Assembly: GCF_003697845.1 (NCBI RefSeq)
Contig: NZ_RDQE01000010.1
Coordinates: 110,622-174,621, forward strand
Direction of reading: 5' to 3'
Length of the DNA stretch: 64,000 nucleotides
Source: Halobellus captivus
GTDB taxonomy: Archaea > Halobacteriota > Halobacteria > Halobacteriales > Haloferacaceae
Made by a program: the position numbers and the translations under genes. The notes beneath the pieces were generated by a model. It was not told the origin of the DNA. It saw nothing but the letters and a program-made list of their open reading frames with translations, and searched no databases. Shown here in pieces: positions 51,713 through 59,614 of the stretch; position 1 is the stretch's first letter; every line of letters begins with the position of its first letter.

Positions 51713-52912
51713 ATGAACCGGCGAATCTCGACGCTCGTCGTCCTCATCGTCGTCACGGGAGTGATCGCCATGGCTCCGCTGGGGGCCGCGGTTGCGGGCG
51801 ACCACGGCCACGACGAGACCGGCCACGACGTGGCTGGCGATCGAACCGCGGCGGACGACCGAGCGACCGTGGCGGGCGGTGCGACGAACGAGTCGGATGG
51901 GTCGACGGACGGGACGGACGGGCGGGCCGACCTCAGCCCCGGCGAGCGGCTCTCCGGAGTCATCGACGTCCAGGGCGCGGAAGTCGAGGGCGAGGTCGAG
52001 TCGCGGTCGTTCGGGATCCGGATCGCGGAGGCGGAGACCGACGGGGAGCGAGCGGCGGTGATCGCGGATCAGCTCGACCGCAACGAGGAGCGGCTTGCGG
52101 AGCTCCGTGATCGACAGCGCGAACTCCGCGAGCGTCGTTCCGGCGGAAACGTGAGCGACGGCGCGTACGCCGCACGGGAGGCGAAGATCGGCGTGCAGGC
52201 GGCGTCGGTGAACCGGACGACCGAGCGGAGCGCCGAACTCGCGTCGGGGCTCTCGGAGGACGTGCTCGCGGAGCAGGGCGTTGACGCCGAGCGGATCCGG
52301 ACGCTCAGGGAGCGGGCGAGCGAGTTGAGCGGCCCGGAGACGGCCGCGATCGCCCGTGAGATCGGTGGGAACCGAACCGGGGCCCCGATGGGATCCGATC
52401 GCGGGATGGGACCCGATCGCGACGACCGTCCGGGAGCCGGAAACGGCCTCGGAGAGGCCGAGGGTGACCTCCCGGGGATCGGTGGCCCGAATTCGACCGG
52501 GAACACCTCGGAGGCGGAAAACCGAACGCCGGGGAACGGCCCGGAGCGTGACGGAGCGAACGTGAACGGATCCGACGCCGGGGGGAACGCCACCGGTGGA
52601 TCGGATGCTACTGGCGGCTCGGGTTCCGGCGAGGACGCGTCCGGGAACGGAGCGACCGGAGGCGGGACGGACGCCGGCGGTGACGACGTCGTCACGGACG
52701 ACGGCGAATCCGCAAGTGACGCCGAACCCATGAGCGACGACGAATCCACGAGCGACGGCGAATCCACGAGCGACGGCGAACCCGAGAGCAGCGGGAACGC
52801 CGGAAACGAGGACGAGTCAGGTTCCGATCCGGATTCGGGTGGAGACGCGGACGGCTCCGACTCACCGGGTTCGAACGGAGATACGGGCGGAAACGACCGG
52901 AACGGGCCGTAG
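51713..52912 (+). CDS. Secreted acidic low-complexity protein
   Basis: A 399-residue protein with a signal peptide (STLVVLIVVTGVIAMAPLGAAVA). The middle has a helical part with DQLDRNEERLAELRDRQRELRER (coiled-coil-like, residues 110-145) and the C-terminal half, from about residue 220, is dominated by Gly, Ser, Asp, Asn and Glu. No membrane anchor or CTERM sorting signal is visible, so it may be released or cell-wall associated. GGTATTTATC stands at -27 of the ATG. A DNA-binding membrane protein gene follows 140 bases downstream and could be functionally linked. Confidence 0.75.
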   Translation: MNRRISTLVVLIVVTGVIAMAPLGAAVAGDHGHDETGHDVAGDRTAADDRATVAGGATNESDGSTDGTDGRADLSPGERLSGVIDVQGAEVEGEVESRSFGIRIAEAETDGERAAVIADQLDRNEERLAELRDRQRELRERRSGGNVSDGAYAAREAKIGVQAASVNRTTERSAELASGLSEDVLAEQGVDAERIRTLRERASELSGPETAAIAREIGGNRTGAPMGSDRGMGPDRDDRPGAGNGLGEAEGDLPGIGGPNSTGNTSEAENRTPGNGPERDGANVNGSDAGGNATGGSDATGGSGSGEDASGNGATGGGTDAGGDDVVTDDGESASDAEPMSDDESTSDGESTSDGEPESSGNAGNEDESGSDPDSGGDADGSDSPGSNGDTGGNDRNGP

Positions 52913-52919
52913 CGTGACC

Positions 52920-53033
52920 ATGTCGGAGAGTGACGACCATCCGGCGACCGTGGAGGGTCACGGAACGACCGGTCACGACGCCGTCGATCGCGACGGGAGC
53001 GAACACGACCGGGGGACATGGGAAGCGATTTAG
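52920..53033 (+). CDS. Possible 37-residue acidic peptide (weak)
   Basis: A short frame with its own ATG eight bases after the stop of the secreted-protein gene encodes an Asp/His/Glu-rich peptide starting MSESDDHPATV. Its last codons coincide with the TATA-like box of the next gene. Either a small co-translated peptide or chance. Confidence 0.25.
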   Translation: MSESDDHPATVEGHGTTGHDAVDRDGSEHDRGTWEAI

Positions 53034-53056
53034 CGCGCCCGCGTGTCCGTCCGTCC

Positions 53057-54271
53057 GTGAAGCGAACGACCGCCCTCCTCGTGGTCGTCTGCTGTCTCGT
53101 CGTGGCTCTCCTCGTCGGCGCGTCCACCGGCGTCTCGGGGGTCGCCGGCGATCCCTTCGCCCAACAGGAGGAGATCGACCCCGACGACGTCCTGATCACC
53201 GCCGACGTCGATGCCGAGGGCGACGCGGTCTGGACGATCGAGTATCGAGTGCGGCTCTCGACGAGCGACGAGGAGCAGGCCTTCGAGGAGTTCCGCACGG
53301 ACCTCGAGGCGGACCCCGCGGCGTACACCGACCGCTTCCGTGGGCGGATGGAGACGACCGTCGGGGCGGCGGCGAACGCGACGGGACGGGAGATGTCGGT
53401 CTCGAACGTGTCGGTGACCGCGGAGCGGCGGGAGATCCCCCAGGAGTACGGGGTCGTCACCTACCGGTTCCGCTGGGGCGGCTTCGCGACCGTCGAGGAC
53501 GGCCGGATCGCCGCCGGTGACGCGATAGACGGGATGTTCCTCGACGAGGAGAGCTCGCTCATCCTCTCGTGGCCGGACTCCCACGAGCTGGACGTGGCCT
53601 CGCCCGCGCCAGCGGAAACGCGGGACGGATCGGTCGTCTGGATCGGCCCGGTCGACTTCGCCGGGGGTGAACCGCGGGTCTCGGCCGTCCCCGAGTCCGC
53701 CGTGAGTTCGCTCCCCGGCGGGCTTCCGATCCTCGCCGTCGTCGGTCTCCTCGTCGTCCTCGGCGGAGCCGTGGCGTACGTCCGACGCGATCGGAGGTCG
53801 CCGGTCGCGGAGGACGGCTCGACGGCAGGGTCGAGCGCGAGCGATGAACGCCGGGACGAAACAGCCACGGACGCCGAAGCCGACGCGGAAGCGGCCGCGG
53901 ACGACGGTTCGACGGACGATAGCCCCGCGGACGACGAGTCATCGGACGGCGACTCCGCGGGCGACGACGGAGAGGTTCCGCCGGTCGACGCGGAGCTTCT
54001 GAGCAACGAGGAGCAGGTGCTCCGGCTTCTCGAGCGTGAAGGCGGGCGGATGAAACAGAAGCGGGTCGCGGAGGAGCTCGACTGGACGGCCGCGAAGACG
54101 AGCCAGGTGGTGACCGGGCTCCGCGACGAGGGCGACCTGGAGGGGTTCCGGCTGGGCCGCGAGAACGTGCTCACGCTGCCGGACGAGGGCGGCGCCGAGG
54201 ACGGAAACGACGGAAACGATGACGCCCGTGACGACAGCGACGACGGAACCGGCGGCGCGTCGGCTACCTAG
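53057..54271 (+). CDS. Membrane-anchored winged-helix regulator with exported N-terminal domain
   Basis: A 404-residue protein. A signal-like helix (residues 5-22) leads to an extracellular domain of about 190 residues with DPDDVLITADVDAEGDAVW; one membrane helix lies near residues 218-240 (LPILAVVGLLVVLGGAVAYV), then a disordered acidic linker of about 70 residues and a cytoplasmic winged helix at 317-375 (EEQVLRLLEREGGRMKQKRVAEELDWTAAKTSQVV). This is the layout of haloarchaeal membrane-bound HTH proteins that may link an outside signal to transcription. I chose the GTG at 53057, 27 bases after GCGATTTA. Its stop overlaps the convergent flavin oxidoreductase gene by four bases. Confidence 0.85.
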   Translation: MKRTTALLVVVCCLVVALLVGASTGVSGVAGDPFAQQEEIDPDDVLITADVDAEGDAVWTIEYRVRLSTSDEEQAFEEFRTDLEADPAAYTDRFRGRMETTVGAAANATGREMSVSNVSVTAERREIPQEYGVVTYRFRWGGFATVEDGRIAAGDAIDGMFLDEESSLILSWPDSHELDVASPAPAETRDGSVVWIGPVDFAGGEPRVSAVPESAVSSLPGGLPILAVVGLLVVLGGAVAYVRRDRRSPVAEDGSTAGSSASDERRDETATDAEADAEAAADDGSTDDSPADDESSDGDSAGDDGEVPPVDAELLSNEEQVLRLLEREGGRMKQKRVAEELDWTAAKTSQVVTGLRDEGDLEGFRLGRENVLTLPDEGGAEDGNDGNDDARDDSDDGTGGASAT

Positions 54272-55584
54272 AGGTACTCGTGCGCCGCCGTCGCCGCCTT
54301 TCGACCGCTCTCTAGCGCGCCCTGGATCGAGGACCACTCGGTGTACTCGCCCGCGAGCACCACCGGCCCCTCGGGGTCGTCCGGGTCGGGGAGGGTCGCG
54401 TGAACCCCCGGCGGCTGGACGAACTGTGCGAAGGGGATCCGGTCGACGGCGACGGTCTCGAGGCTCTCGAACCCGCGTTCCGGGAACCACGACGAGAGCG
54501 CCTCGCGGGTGTCCTCACGGAGGTCGTCCGCGTCGCGCTCCAACGCCGCCTCGCCGAGGAACGTCGCGGCGAGCAGGGGACGGTTCCGGGGCGCGTACTC
54601 GGTGGCGACCTCCGAGATCGGCACCACCGCGTTCGGCGACTCGTCGGCCGCGTTGAGCAGGATCCGCCGCCCGGTCGTGAACGACGAGTGCTCGGGGAGC
54701 GCGTACCACGCGGTGACGTTGGGGACCCCGGACTCCGGGATCGACTCGACTCCGGTCAGCGTCCGGGCCTCCGGCGGCGTGGTCGCGACGACGACGGCCT
54801 CCGCGTCGAGGGTCCCGCCGTCCGCGAGTTCGACGCGCGCGCCGTCCGCCGGGCCGCCGGAGCCGAGCCGGAACCGGCCGCCCGAGCCGACGTCGATCCG
54901 CTCGACGTCCTCGCCAGTGCGGACCTCGACGCCGGCATCTGCGGCGCGCTCGGCGAGCTGCTCGGGGATCGCCGCCATCCCCGCGGCGGGCACCGCGATC
55001 GACCCGCGGCTCATCGCGCGGAAGGTGTACTCGAAGACCGCCTTGGAGGTCGAAAGCGACCGATCGAGGGTGATCCCGCCGTAGAAGGGTTCGACGAAGT
55101 TCGCGACGTAGTCGCTCGAGAAGCCCCAATCCGTGAGGTAGTCACGGATCGAGGCGTCGGAGCCGGAGCCCGCGAAGAACTCGTCCTCCGCGCGTTTCGA
55201 GAGGTCGTACCGGAGCGCGAGCGTCCGGAGCTTATCGGAGAAGGGGATCTCGTGGTTCAGCGCGGACTCGACGACGGCGGTCGGCTCGCGGAGCGGGTCG
55301 GAGAGGACGGCTCGCGATCCGGGCCGACAGATCGTCGCGCCGGGCGAGAACGCGCGGAGGTCGAGCGCGTCGACGTCGAGTTCGCGAGCCACGGCCGGGT
55401 AGCTCGTGAACAGCACCTGAAACCCGCGGTCCAGCGTGAAGCCGTCGACCTCGCGGGAACGGACTCGACCGCCGACGGTCGGCCGTCGTTCGAGCAGCGT
55501 CACGTCCGTGCCCGCCTCCGCGAGGCGGGCCGCCGAGACCAACCCGGAGAGTCCGCCGCCGACGACGATGGCGTCTGCGTCCAT
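54268..55584 (-). CDS. FAD-dependent oxidoreductase (phytoene desaturase/protoporphyrinogen oxidase-like)
   Basis: A 438-residue flavoprotein of the amine oxidase/phytoene dehydrogenase family. The Rossmann motif is VVGGGLSGLVSAARLAEAG with LLERRPTVGGRVRS, and the second FAD segment near the C-terminus is VVLAGEYTEWSSIQGALESGR. Substrate is probably a hydrophobic isoprenoid, porphyrin or amine. TTATAACC on the minus strand near 55602-55610 is at about -27. The gene is convergent with the membrane-anchored regulator. Confidence 0.9.
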   Translation of the reverse strand: MDADAIVVGGGLSGLVSAARLAEAGTDVTLLERRPTVGGRVRSREVDGFTLDRGFQVLFTSYPAVARELDVDALDLRAFSPGATICRPGSRAVLSDPLREPTAVVESALNHEIPFSDKLRTLALRYDLSKRAEDEFFAGSGSDASIRDYLTDWGFSSDYVANFVEPFYGGITLDRSLSTSKAVFEYTFRAMSRGSIAVPAAGMAAIPEQLAERAADAGVEVRTGEDVERIDVGSGGRFRLGSGGPADGARVELADGGTLDAEAVVVATTPPEARTLTGVESIPESGVPNVTAWYALPEHSSFTTGRRILLNAADESPNAVVPISEVATEYAPRNRPLLAATFLGEAALERDADDLREDTREALSSWFPERGFESLETVAVDRIPFAQFVQPPGVHATLPDPDDPEGPVVLAGEYTEWSSIQGALESGRKAATAAHEYL

Positions 55585-55689
55585 GCGTGGAGGTTCGGAC
55601 TGGTCGGTTATAAGCGGCGGCGGGACGGAACGGGATCCGTCGGCAGTGGAACGGAGGAGTCCTGACCGTGGAGACCGTCTCTAACGTCT

Positions 55690-56070
55690 CAGCTGCCCGG
55701 TACTACCGTGTCGTCAACGAGACACCAGTGAACACCGTCAACGCCCCGGTCGCTCGACTGTACGTATTCGGTGACTAGACCGCGGAGAACACCGTCAAAG
55801 CCCCAGCCACGAGGCGGCCCCTTTGAGTCCCGCCCACACCGCACTACCGGAGGACGTTCCTGCTCGCTTCGCTGCGCGGGCTGCGACTTCCGTACGCCCG
55901 CTCGTTTCACTCGCGGGACCGCCCCGCACCTCACACCTCCCCAGCCTCGTCGGCCGCCTACGGCGACCGACTCCCTCGCGTTCCGGTCGCGGGCCTCCGG
56001 CCCGCTCCCGGGCGCGCCACCGCTCAATCGATGGATCGTCGACTCGGGCTCGCCTCGCGTGTCGCGCCGA
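55690..56070. repeat. Probable dispersed intergenic repeat region
   Basis: No gene is seen in the space between 55585 and 56113. Two direct copies of GAACACCGTCAA(C/A)GCCCC occur at 55730-55747 and 55787-55804. The following segment, with CTCGCTTCGCTGCGCGG and CTCACACCTCCCCAGCCTCGTC, resembles intergenic sequences I recall as recurring in haloarchaeal genomes. I see no second copy in this window. Confidence 0.4.
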
Positions 56071-56113
56071 CCGGAGTGGGAAGCGATTAGTCCCGGCCGA
56101 CGCAAGGTCGCGT

Positions 56114-57313
56114 ATGGAGACGACCGAGACGTTCCGCGGGCTGGAGAGTCGCGCGTCCGGGCGGGTGTACGAGACGGCGGACCCGGCGGAACTCCCCGAG
56201 GAGGCGGGGCGCGTCGAGCCGACCTACGAGTACGACGCGGTCGATCCGGACGACCTGTTCTCGGCTTCGACCGGCATCCCGGCGGGCCACTGGCGCTTCG
56301 ACGCGCTCCTCCCGTTCCCCGCGTCCGCTGGGATCTCGGCAAGCGAGGGATCGACGCCGCTCGTGCCGACCGAGCGGCTCGCCGACGAGCTCGGCGTCGA
56401 CGCGGTGTACGTCAAGGACGAGGGACGAAACCCGACGGGCACCGTCCTCGACCGCGGGCTCTCGGTCGCGCTGACCGCGGTCGCGATGCGGGCCGCCGCC
56501 GGGGCCGACGTCGAGCCGCTCGCGTGCGCGAGCCCCGGCAACGCGGGGCAGTCGATGGCGGCGTACGCGGGCCGCGCGGACCTGCGGTCGTACGCGTTCG
56601 TCCCCTCGCGGTGTGCCTTCTCGAACAAGGCGATGACCAACGTCCACGGCGGCGACATGCGCGTGGTCGGCGGGCGGTTCCCCGACGCGGCCGCCGCCGT
56701 CGACGAGCAGCTGGAGACGGCGTACACGGACCTGGACGAGTTCGCGACCCCCTACCGCCACGAGGGAGTCAAGACGGTCGCGTTCGAGCTGGTCGCCGAC
56801 CTCGGCGGCGCTCCCGACGTCGTCGTCGTCCCGACGGGTTCCGGCGAGGTGCTCGCGGGCGTGTACAAGGGGTTCTCCGAGCTGGCGCGGATCGACGCGA
56901 TCGGTTCGGTTCCCCGGCTCGTCGCGGCCCAGCCGAGCGGCTGTGCCCCGATCGCGGCGGCGGTCGAGCGCGGGCTCGACGAGCCGGAGCCGTGGTCGAC
57001 GCCCGACACCATCTGCGGCGAGTTGGAGATCCCCGACCCGGCCGGCGGCCGAGCCGCGGTCGAGGCGGTCGAGCGGAGCGGCGGGACCGCCGTGACGGCC
57101 GACGACGGGGACGTCCTCGAAAGTGCGGTCGCCGTCGCCCGGAACGAGGTGATCGAGATGGGCGTGGCCGGCGGGGCCGCACCCGCGGGTGCGTGGGAAC
57201 TCGCCGAGGAGGACTACTTCGAGGGCGACGAGACGGTCGTCCTGCTCAACGCCGACGCCGGACTCAAGACGCCCGACGTGTTGCGGAGCCACCTGATGGG
57301 ACAGGGCATCTGA
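56114..57313 (+). CDS. Threonine-synthase-like protein lacking the PLP lysine
   Basis: A 399-residue protein with the fold-type II PLP architecture of threonine synthase. SEGSTPLVP, VKDEGRNPTG, ASPGNAGQSMAAYAG (phosphate loop), VVVPTGSGEVLAG and a late PDVLRSHL segment are all in place. However, the motif that normally reads SFKDRG is TVLDRG (residues 110-115), so the Schiff-base Lys is Leu112. The normal PLP chemistry is then not possible, and the protein may bind PLP or substrate in another role. The ATG is 27 bases after GCGATTAG at 56083-56090. It is transcribed alone and convergent with btuF-like gene. Confidence 0.85.
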   Translation: METTETFRGLESRASGRVYETADPAELPEEAGRVEPTYEYDAVDPDDLFSASTGIPAGHWRFDALLPFPASAGISASEGSTPLVPTERLADELGVDAVYVKDEGRNPTGTVLDRGLSVALTAVAMRAAAGADVEPLACASPGNAGQSMAAYAGRADLRSYAFVPSRCAFSNKAMTNVHGGDMRVVGGRFPDAAAAVDEQLETAYTDLDEFATPYRHEGVKTVAFELVADLGGAPDVVVVPTGSGEVLAGVYKGFSELARIDAIGSVPRLVAAQPSGCAPIAAAVERGLDEPEPWSTPDTICGELEIPDPAGGRAAVEAVERSGGTAVTADDGDVLESAVAVARNEVIEMGVAGGAAPAGAWELAEEDYFEGDETVVLLNADAGLKTPDVLRSHLMGQGI

Positions 57314-57338
57314 GTTCGACCGAGGAAGGACGGAACCG

Positions 57339-58409
57339 CTACGGCCGACGGCCCACGCCCGCGGCGAGCGTCGCGAGGACCGCGAGGACCGCCGCGACGA
57401 CGCCGAAGCCGGGGACGCCCTCGCCGGTCTCGGACGCCCCGCTTCCCTCGTCTCCCTCCTCCGCGGCGTGCTCCTCGACCGCGTCCGCGATCGTCGTGGT
57501 CGTCTCCATCACGCTGCGCGGCGCGGGCTGGTTCAGCCAGTGGACCTCGACCACGACCGCGTTCCCCTCCCGACCGGCGGTCGTGTCCACGTACGGGCTC
57601 TCGTCCATGATCGGCGAGTCCGGCTCGTTGACGAGGATCAGCTCGGGGTCCATCTCGAGGACGACCTCGTCGGAGAGCTGCGGGTACCCCTCGCCCTCGG
57701 CGGCGGCGACGTTCTCGAGCCCGCCGATCGTCATGAGCTCGTCGATGAAGGTGTTCCCGGCGGCGACGTAGCCGCTCCCGAGCGGGTAGAGCGCGGCCGG
57801 CCGGTCGAGGTCGGCGGTCCGGTCCCGGACCTCCTCGACGGTGTCGTTCATCTCCGCGTTGGTCTCCGCGGCGGCGTCACACTCGCCGACCAGCCGGCCG
57901 ATCGTCTCCGTCTTGTCGGCGATGTCGGCGACGCCGGTCGCCTCGGGGAAGTGGTAGACGGTGAGGTCGGCGTTCCGGAGATCCTCGACTTGGTCAGCGG
58001 AGGCGTTGGGTGCCAACACGAGGTCGGGTTCGGTGCCGACGACGCGCTCGACGCTGACGCCGAGCCCCTCCGCCGAGACGTTCGCCCTCTCCTCCGCCCC
58101 GTCGAGGTACGCCGCGTACTGGGTCACGCCGACGACGCGGTCCTCCGCACCGACCTCCCACAGGACCTGGGCGGCCGAGGGGTTCGTCGTCGTGATCCGC
58201 TCGGGCGGCTCCTCGAGCGTGATCGTCTCGCCCGTCGCGTCGGTCACCTCGAGCGGGAACGAACACTCTCCGGAGCCGTCCGTCTGGTGGACGTCCGAGC
58301 CGCCCGTCATCTCAGTCGTCGGCTGTGCGCCCGCCGCCCCGCCCGCGACGCCGCCCACGAGGGCCGTCGTCACGAGCAGCGCGATCGCGACCGCGAAGCT
58401 GTCTCGCAT
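57339..58409 (-). CDS. btuF: BtuF-like periplasmic binding protein with PGF-CTERM anchor
   Basis: A 356-residue exported binding protein of the corrinoid/metallophore ABC importer family. It has a signal peptide (residues 5-28), then PERITTTNPSAAQVLWEVGAEDRVVGVTQYAAYL and DPELILVNEPDS. The last residues, VPGFGVVAAVLAVLATLAAGVGRRP, are a PGF-CTERM signal: Pro-Gly-Phe, a hydrophobic stretch and Arg-Arg, recognised by archaeosortase A for lipid anchoring. Cobalamin is the probable ligand by similarity of gene order, but a siderophore is possible. It is divergent from the permease gene and shares the promoter region. Confidence 0.88.
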   Translation of the reverse strand: MRDSFAVAIALLVTTALVGGVAGGAAGAQPTTEMTGGSDVHQTDGSGECSFPLEVTDATGETITLEEPPERITTTNPSAAQVLWEVGAEDRVVGVTQYAAYLDGAEERANVSAEGLGVSVERVVGTEPDLVLAPNASADQVEDLRNADLTVYHFPEATGVADIADKTETIGRLVGECDAAAETNAEMNDTVEEVRDRTADLDRPAALYPLGSGYVAAGNTFIDELMTIGGLENVAAAEGEGYPQLSDEVVLEMDPELILVNEPDSPIMDESPYVDTTAGREGNAVVVEVHWLNQPAPRSVMETTTTIADAVEEHAAEEGDEGSGASETGEGVPGFGVVAAVLAVLATLAAGVGRRP

Positions 58410-58471
58410 CGGTGTATCGACGCGTCCGGTCCAATAAGTATTTACCTACTACAAGTTTTGTTGTCTATCGA
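58410..58471. promoter_or_regulatory. Divergent promoter of the btuF/btuCD-like genes
   Basis: An AT-rich core at 58431-58460 with TAAGTATTTACC lies between the two start codons, 62 bases apart. The minus-strand box AAATACTTATT is at -27 of btuF and the plus-strand TTTACCTA at -27 of btuC, so one protein bound in the core could control both, e.g. a metal- or corrinoid-responsive repressor. Confidence 0.5.
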
Positions 58472-59614
58472 ATGCGTGTTCGACGTCGAGCCGCGACCTG
58501 GTCGGCCGTCCTAGCCGCCGCGCTCGCGGTCGTCGTCGTCGTCAGCGCCGGGATCGGGCCGGTACGGATCCCTCCCGCGGAGGTCCTGAAGGTCGTGTTG
58601 AACGCGGCGGTCATCCCGGCGGGCGTGGAACTCGGGACGCGGGGCGCGGGGCCGCTCGCGCTCCCGGGGATCGACCTCGCGTACCGCTCGCCGTTCGCCT
58701 TTTCCGTCGACGACGTCCACCGGCGGATCGTCCTGCTCGTCAGGCTCCCGCGGATCCTGCTCGCGGCGCTCGTCGGGTTCTCGCTCGCGGCCGCGGGCAC
58801 CGTGATGCAGGGTTTCTTCCGCAACCCGATGGCCGACCCGTCGATCATCGGCGTCTCCTCGGGCGCGGCCGTCGGCGCGGTCGCGTTCATCGTCTTCCCG
58901 ACCGCGCTGTCGGCGACGCTGACGCTGCCCCTCGTCGGCGCGGTCGACCTCGGCCTCTCGTACGGAGCGGGCGTGAGCCTGTTCGCGTTCGTCGGCGCGC
59001 TCGTCGCGGCGTTCGGCGTTTACGCCATCGCGACGCGACACGGTCGGACCCCGGTCGCGACCCTCCTCCTGGCCGGTGTGGCCGTCCAGACGTTCCTCGG
59101 CGCGGTCATCTCGTACCTCCAGTTACAGGCGGGCGAGTCGCTCCGGCGGATCGTCGCGTGGCTGATGGGCCATCTCTCGGGAGCCTCCTGGAACGAGGTC
59201 GCGGCCACCGCGCTCGTCGTCCCGCCGCTCTTCGCCGTGCTCCTCGTGTACTCTCGAGACCTCAACGTCCTCCTGCTCGGCGAGGAGGAGGCCCACGGGC
59301 TCGGGATCGAGGTCGAGCGCACCAAGCGGGTGCTGCTCGCCGCGAGCGCGCTGATCACGGCCGCGGGGGTCGCGTTCGCGGGGGTCATCGGCTTCGTCGG
59401 CCTGATCGTCCCGCACATGCTCCGGCTCCTCGTCGGCCCCGACCACCGGGTGTTGCTCCCGACCGCCGCGCTCGCCGGCGGGACCTTCCTCGTCGCCGCC
59501 GACACCGCGGCGCGGTCGGGGGCCGCCGAGCTCCCGGTCGGCGTCGTGACCGCCGCCGTCGGCGCGCCCTTCTTCGTCTACCTGCTGATGAGCCGGGAGG
59601 TGAACGAGCTGTGA
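58472..59614 (+). CDS. btuC: BtuC/FecD-type ABC permease
   Basis: A 380-residue membrane subunit with ten helices of the FecCD/BtuC family. Conserved sections are LPRILLAALVGFSLAAAGTVMQGFFRNPMADPSIIGVSSGAAVGAV, AWLMGHLSGASWNEV and GVIGFVGLIVPHMLRLLVGPDHR (the contact loop for the ATPase). Works with BtuF and the following ATPase. Its TGA overlaps the next start, GTGA at 59611-59614, giving translational coupling. The start ATG at 58472 follows the divergent promoter directly. Confidence 0.93.
   Translation: MRVRRRAATWSAVLAAALAVVVVVSAGIGPVRIPPAEVLKVVLNAAVIPAGVELGTRGAGPLALPGIDLAYRSPFAFSVDDVHRRIVLLVRLPRILLAALVGFSLAAAGTVMQGFFRNPMADPSIIGVSSGAAVGAVAFIVFPTALSATLTLPLVGAVDLGLSYGAGVSLFAFVGALVAAFGVYAIATRHGRTPVATLLLAGVAVQTFLGAVISYLQLQAGESLRRIVAWLMGHLSGASWNEVAATALVVPPLFAVLLVYSRDLNVLLLGEEEAHGLGIEVERTKRVLLAASALITAAGVAFAGVIGFVGLIVPHMLRLLVGPDHRVLLPTAALAGGTFLVAADTAARSGAAELPVGVVTAAVGAPFFVYLLMSREVNEL

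Noticed and set aside
55690..56342. Minus-strand frame across the repeat region and the start of the threonine-synthase-like gene
   Set aside because: Arg/Pro/Ser-rich composition is that of a reverse-frame artefact and it overlaps a clear gene.
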